From: Onthophagus taurus | Lineage: Eukaryota > Arthropoda > Insecta > Coleoptera > Scarabaeidae | Reading direction: 5' to 3' | DNA length: 64,000 nucleotides | NCBI RefSeq assembly: GCF_036711975.1 | Contig: NC_091973.1 | Coordinates: forward strand, 2,728,001 to 2,792,000 | Shown here: in pieces, positions 63,014-64,000 of the stretch | Position numbering within the stretch: position 1 is the stretch's first letter | How the letters are laid out: each line of letters begins with the position of its first letter | Translations under genes and position numbers: made by a program | The notes under the pieces: generated by a model | Told to the model about the DNA's origin: nothing | The model's database searches: none | What the model saw: only the letters and a program-made list of their open reading frames with translations

Positions 63014-64000
63014 TGTGTGCGAACATGTGTCGTTAGTTTATTCGGCGCCTGTAGGCAGGCTTTCAAGTGATTGCACTTTAGTACAAAATACGAAATACTT
63101 CAAAACTACGTATCATTCATTTCTTTCCGGTCTGCCTGGCGGAAATGAACATAAACAAAAAAGGTAAATAATAATAAACGATTTTAAATAACGTAAATGA
63201 ACAAAAGATTATCTCTTGTAAATTTCTTCTTATTGTAAAATAATGTATGTGCAGTTCTTCATTGATGTAAATAAAATATATCTTTCCATTTAATAGCGCA
63301 ATAATATGTATTATTAAGGACAGTTTTCACATTCTGTTTACATCATTTCTCTATAACACATTTTTGAATAATTATTCTTATCTTTTAGTGGCGATAGAAG
63401 GTAAATATTGAAATACTGTTTCAAGGGAAACCATAAAAATTTATTATTACTATATATTACCTGATAACAAAAGTATTATTTTAATAGGTACAAAAGAAAA
63501 GTTGCTGTAAAAATTGGAAACGACAATGTGCTTCTATTGCAGGTAATATGATGGAAATGTTTATGTTGCCACAAAAACAATTTACGTATATGCCATCTAT
63601 CATATCTAAAAAATAGGAAACGGGATAAAGACGATAATTTTTTTGTTATTCGCAGAATGGAGAGCTGATCCGTAAAGTTCTCGATTATTTTCATCATCTA
63701 AAAGTATGCTCAGAAATTAAAAAAAAATGATAAGAAAAAAATACTTTTTAGAGAAGCCTTGTTAATATTGTAATGATATTTCGTACTTAGATATAGAAAG
63801 GATCCTACCCTCTTTTCTGTTTTCGTACGTACATTTCGTATGCACTCAGTTTCTTTGAAACCGCGTCCAGTTATTTTAGCAATAGTTAAGTATTCTGTTG
63901 AACGATTCAAAAAAGGAAACTAGAGCAATAAAAGTGCGGTATATATAAAAAAGAAACGGGTTCTACATTATTTTGGTAAATTTAGTTTATTTCATTTCCT
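63014..64000 (+). other. 3' UTR and flank of the Rlf-like gene
   Basis: A candidate poly(A) signal AATAAA is at 63270-63275, about 260 bases past the stop. Beyond that the sequence is AT-rich and I see no gene. Confidence 0.5.

Noticed and set aside
1-64000. tRNA, rRNA or other structured RNA genes
   Set aside because: I looked for cloverleaf-like or conserved RNA sequences in the intergenic regions and found none I could support by eye; a tRNAscan-SE/Infernal run would be decisive.

Overview
The window is about 64 kb of an animal nuclear genome. Genes are split by GT-AG introns, intergenic DNA is AT-rich, and there are many short inverted-repeat transposable elements. The gene set (facilitated trehalose transporter Tret1, Hook, Roc2, SZT2, MON2, TBC1D22, a prostanoid-type receptor) points to an insect. 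A beetle is my best guess, but that is inference; no marker here proves the order. Exon joins were worked out by eye from reading frames and splice sites. For SZT2, TBC1D22, Roc2, Tret1, the GPCR and the Rlf-like gene the joined exon lengths are multiples of three; the MON2 exons also join in frame.

Layout. 59-4080 (+): C-terminal two thirds of MON2. 4081-6327: tandem ~520 bp duplications carrying hairpin repeats. 6328-17683 (-): complete 15-exon SZT2 (KICSTOR subunit), convergent with MON2. 17951-18284 (-): a possible small gene. 18530-19000: a decayed reverse-transcriptase remnant. 19236-21074 (-): a single-exon Hook gene. 21431-37076 (+): Roc2/RBX2, divergent from Hook across about 356 bp and split by a roughly 15.3 kb intron. 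25304-32615 (-): Tret1, lying wholly inside that intron and with two alternative first exons. 38521-40406 (-): TBC1D22. 43026-48313 (+): a rhodopsin-family GPCR, probably prostanoid-like. 51059-63013 (+): a nine-exon gene for a protein of about 2,687 residues; its N-terminus resembles the helical-repeat region of RLF/ZNF292, and the rest is unrecognised.

The most unusual element is a GC-rich repeat family. Its core is a 20 bp perfect palindrome, GGCCGACTTCGAAGTCGGCC, broken by an asymmetric GTC. It occurs at six places: five clusters and one isolated copy. Three clusters show higher-order tandem periods, of about 520 bp, 508 bp and about 301/903 bp. Two clusters lie in the Roc2 intron, and one of these is also inside a Tret1 intron, so it would be transcribed on both strands. 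I do not recognise the family. Several other terminal-inverted-repeat elements, including one nested in another, are described separately.

The genes do not form one pathway. Several act in endomembrane or nutrient biology (MON2, Hook and TBC1D22 in trafficking; SZT2 in amino-acid sensing by TORC1; Tret1 in trehalose transport), but nothing in the sequence shows co-regulation beyond the divergent Hook/Roc2 promoter and the Roc2/Tret1 nesting.
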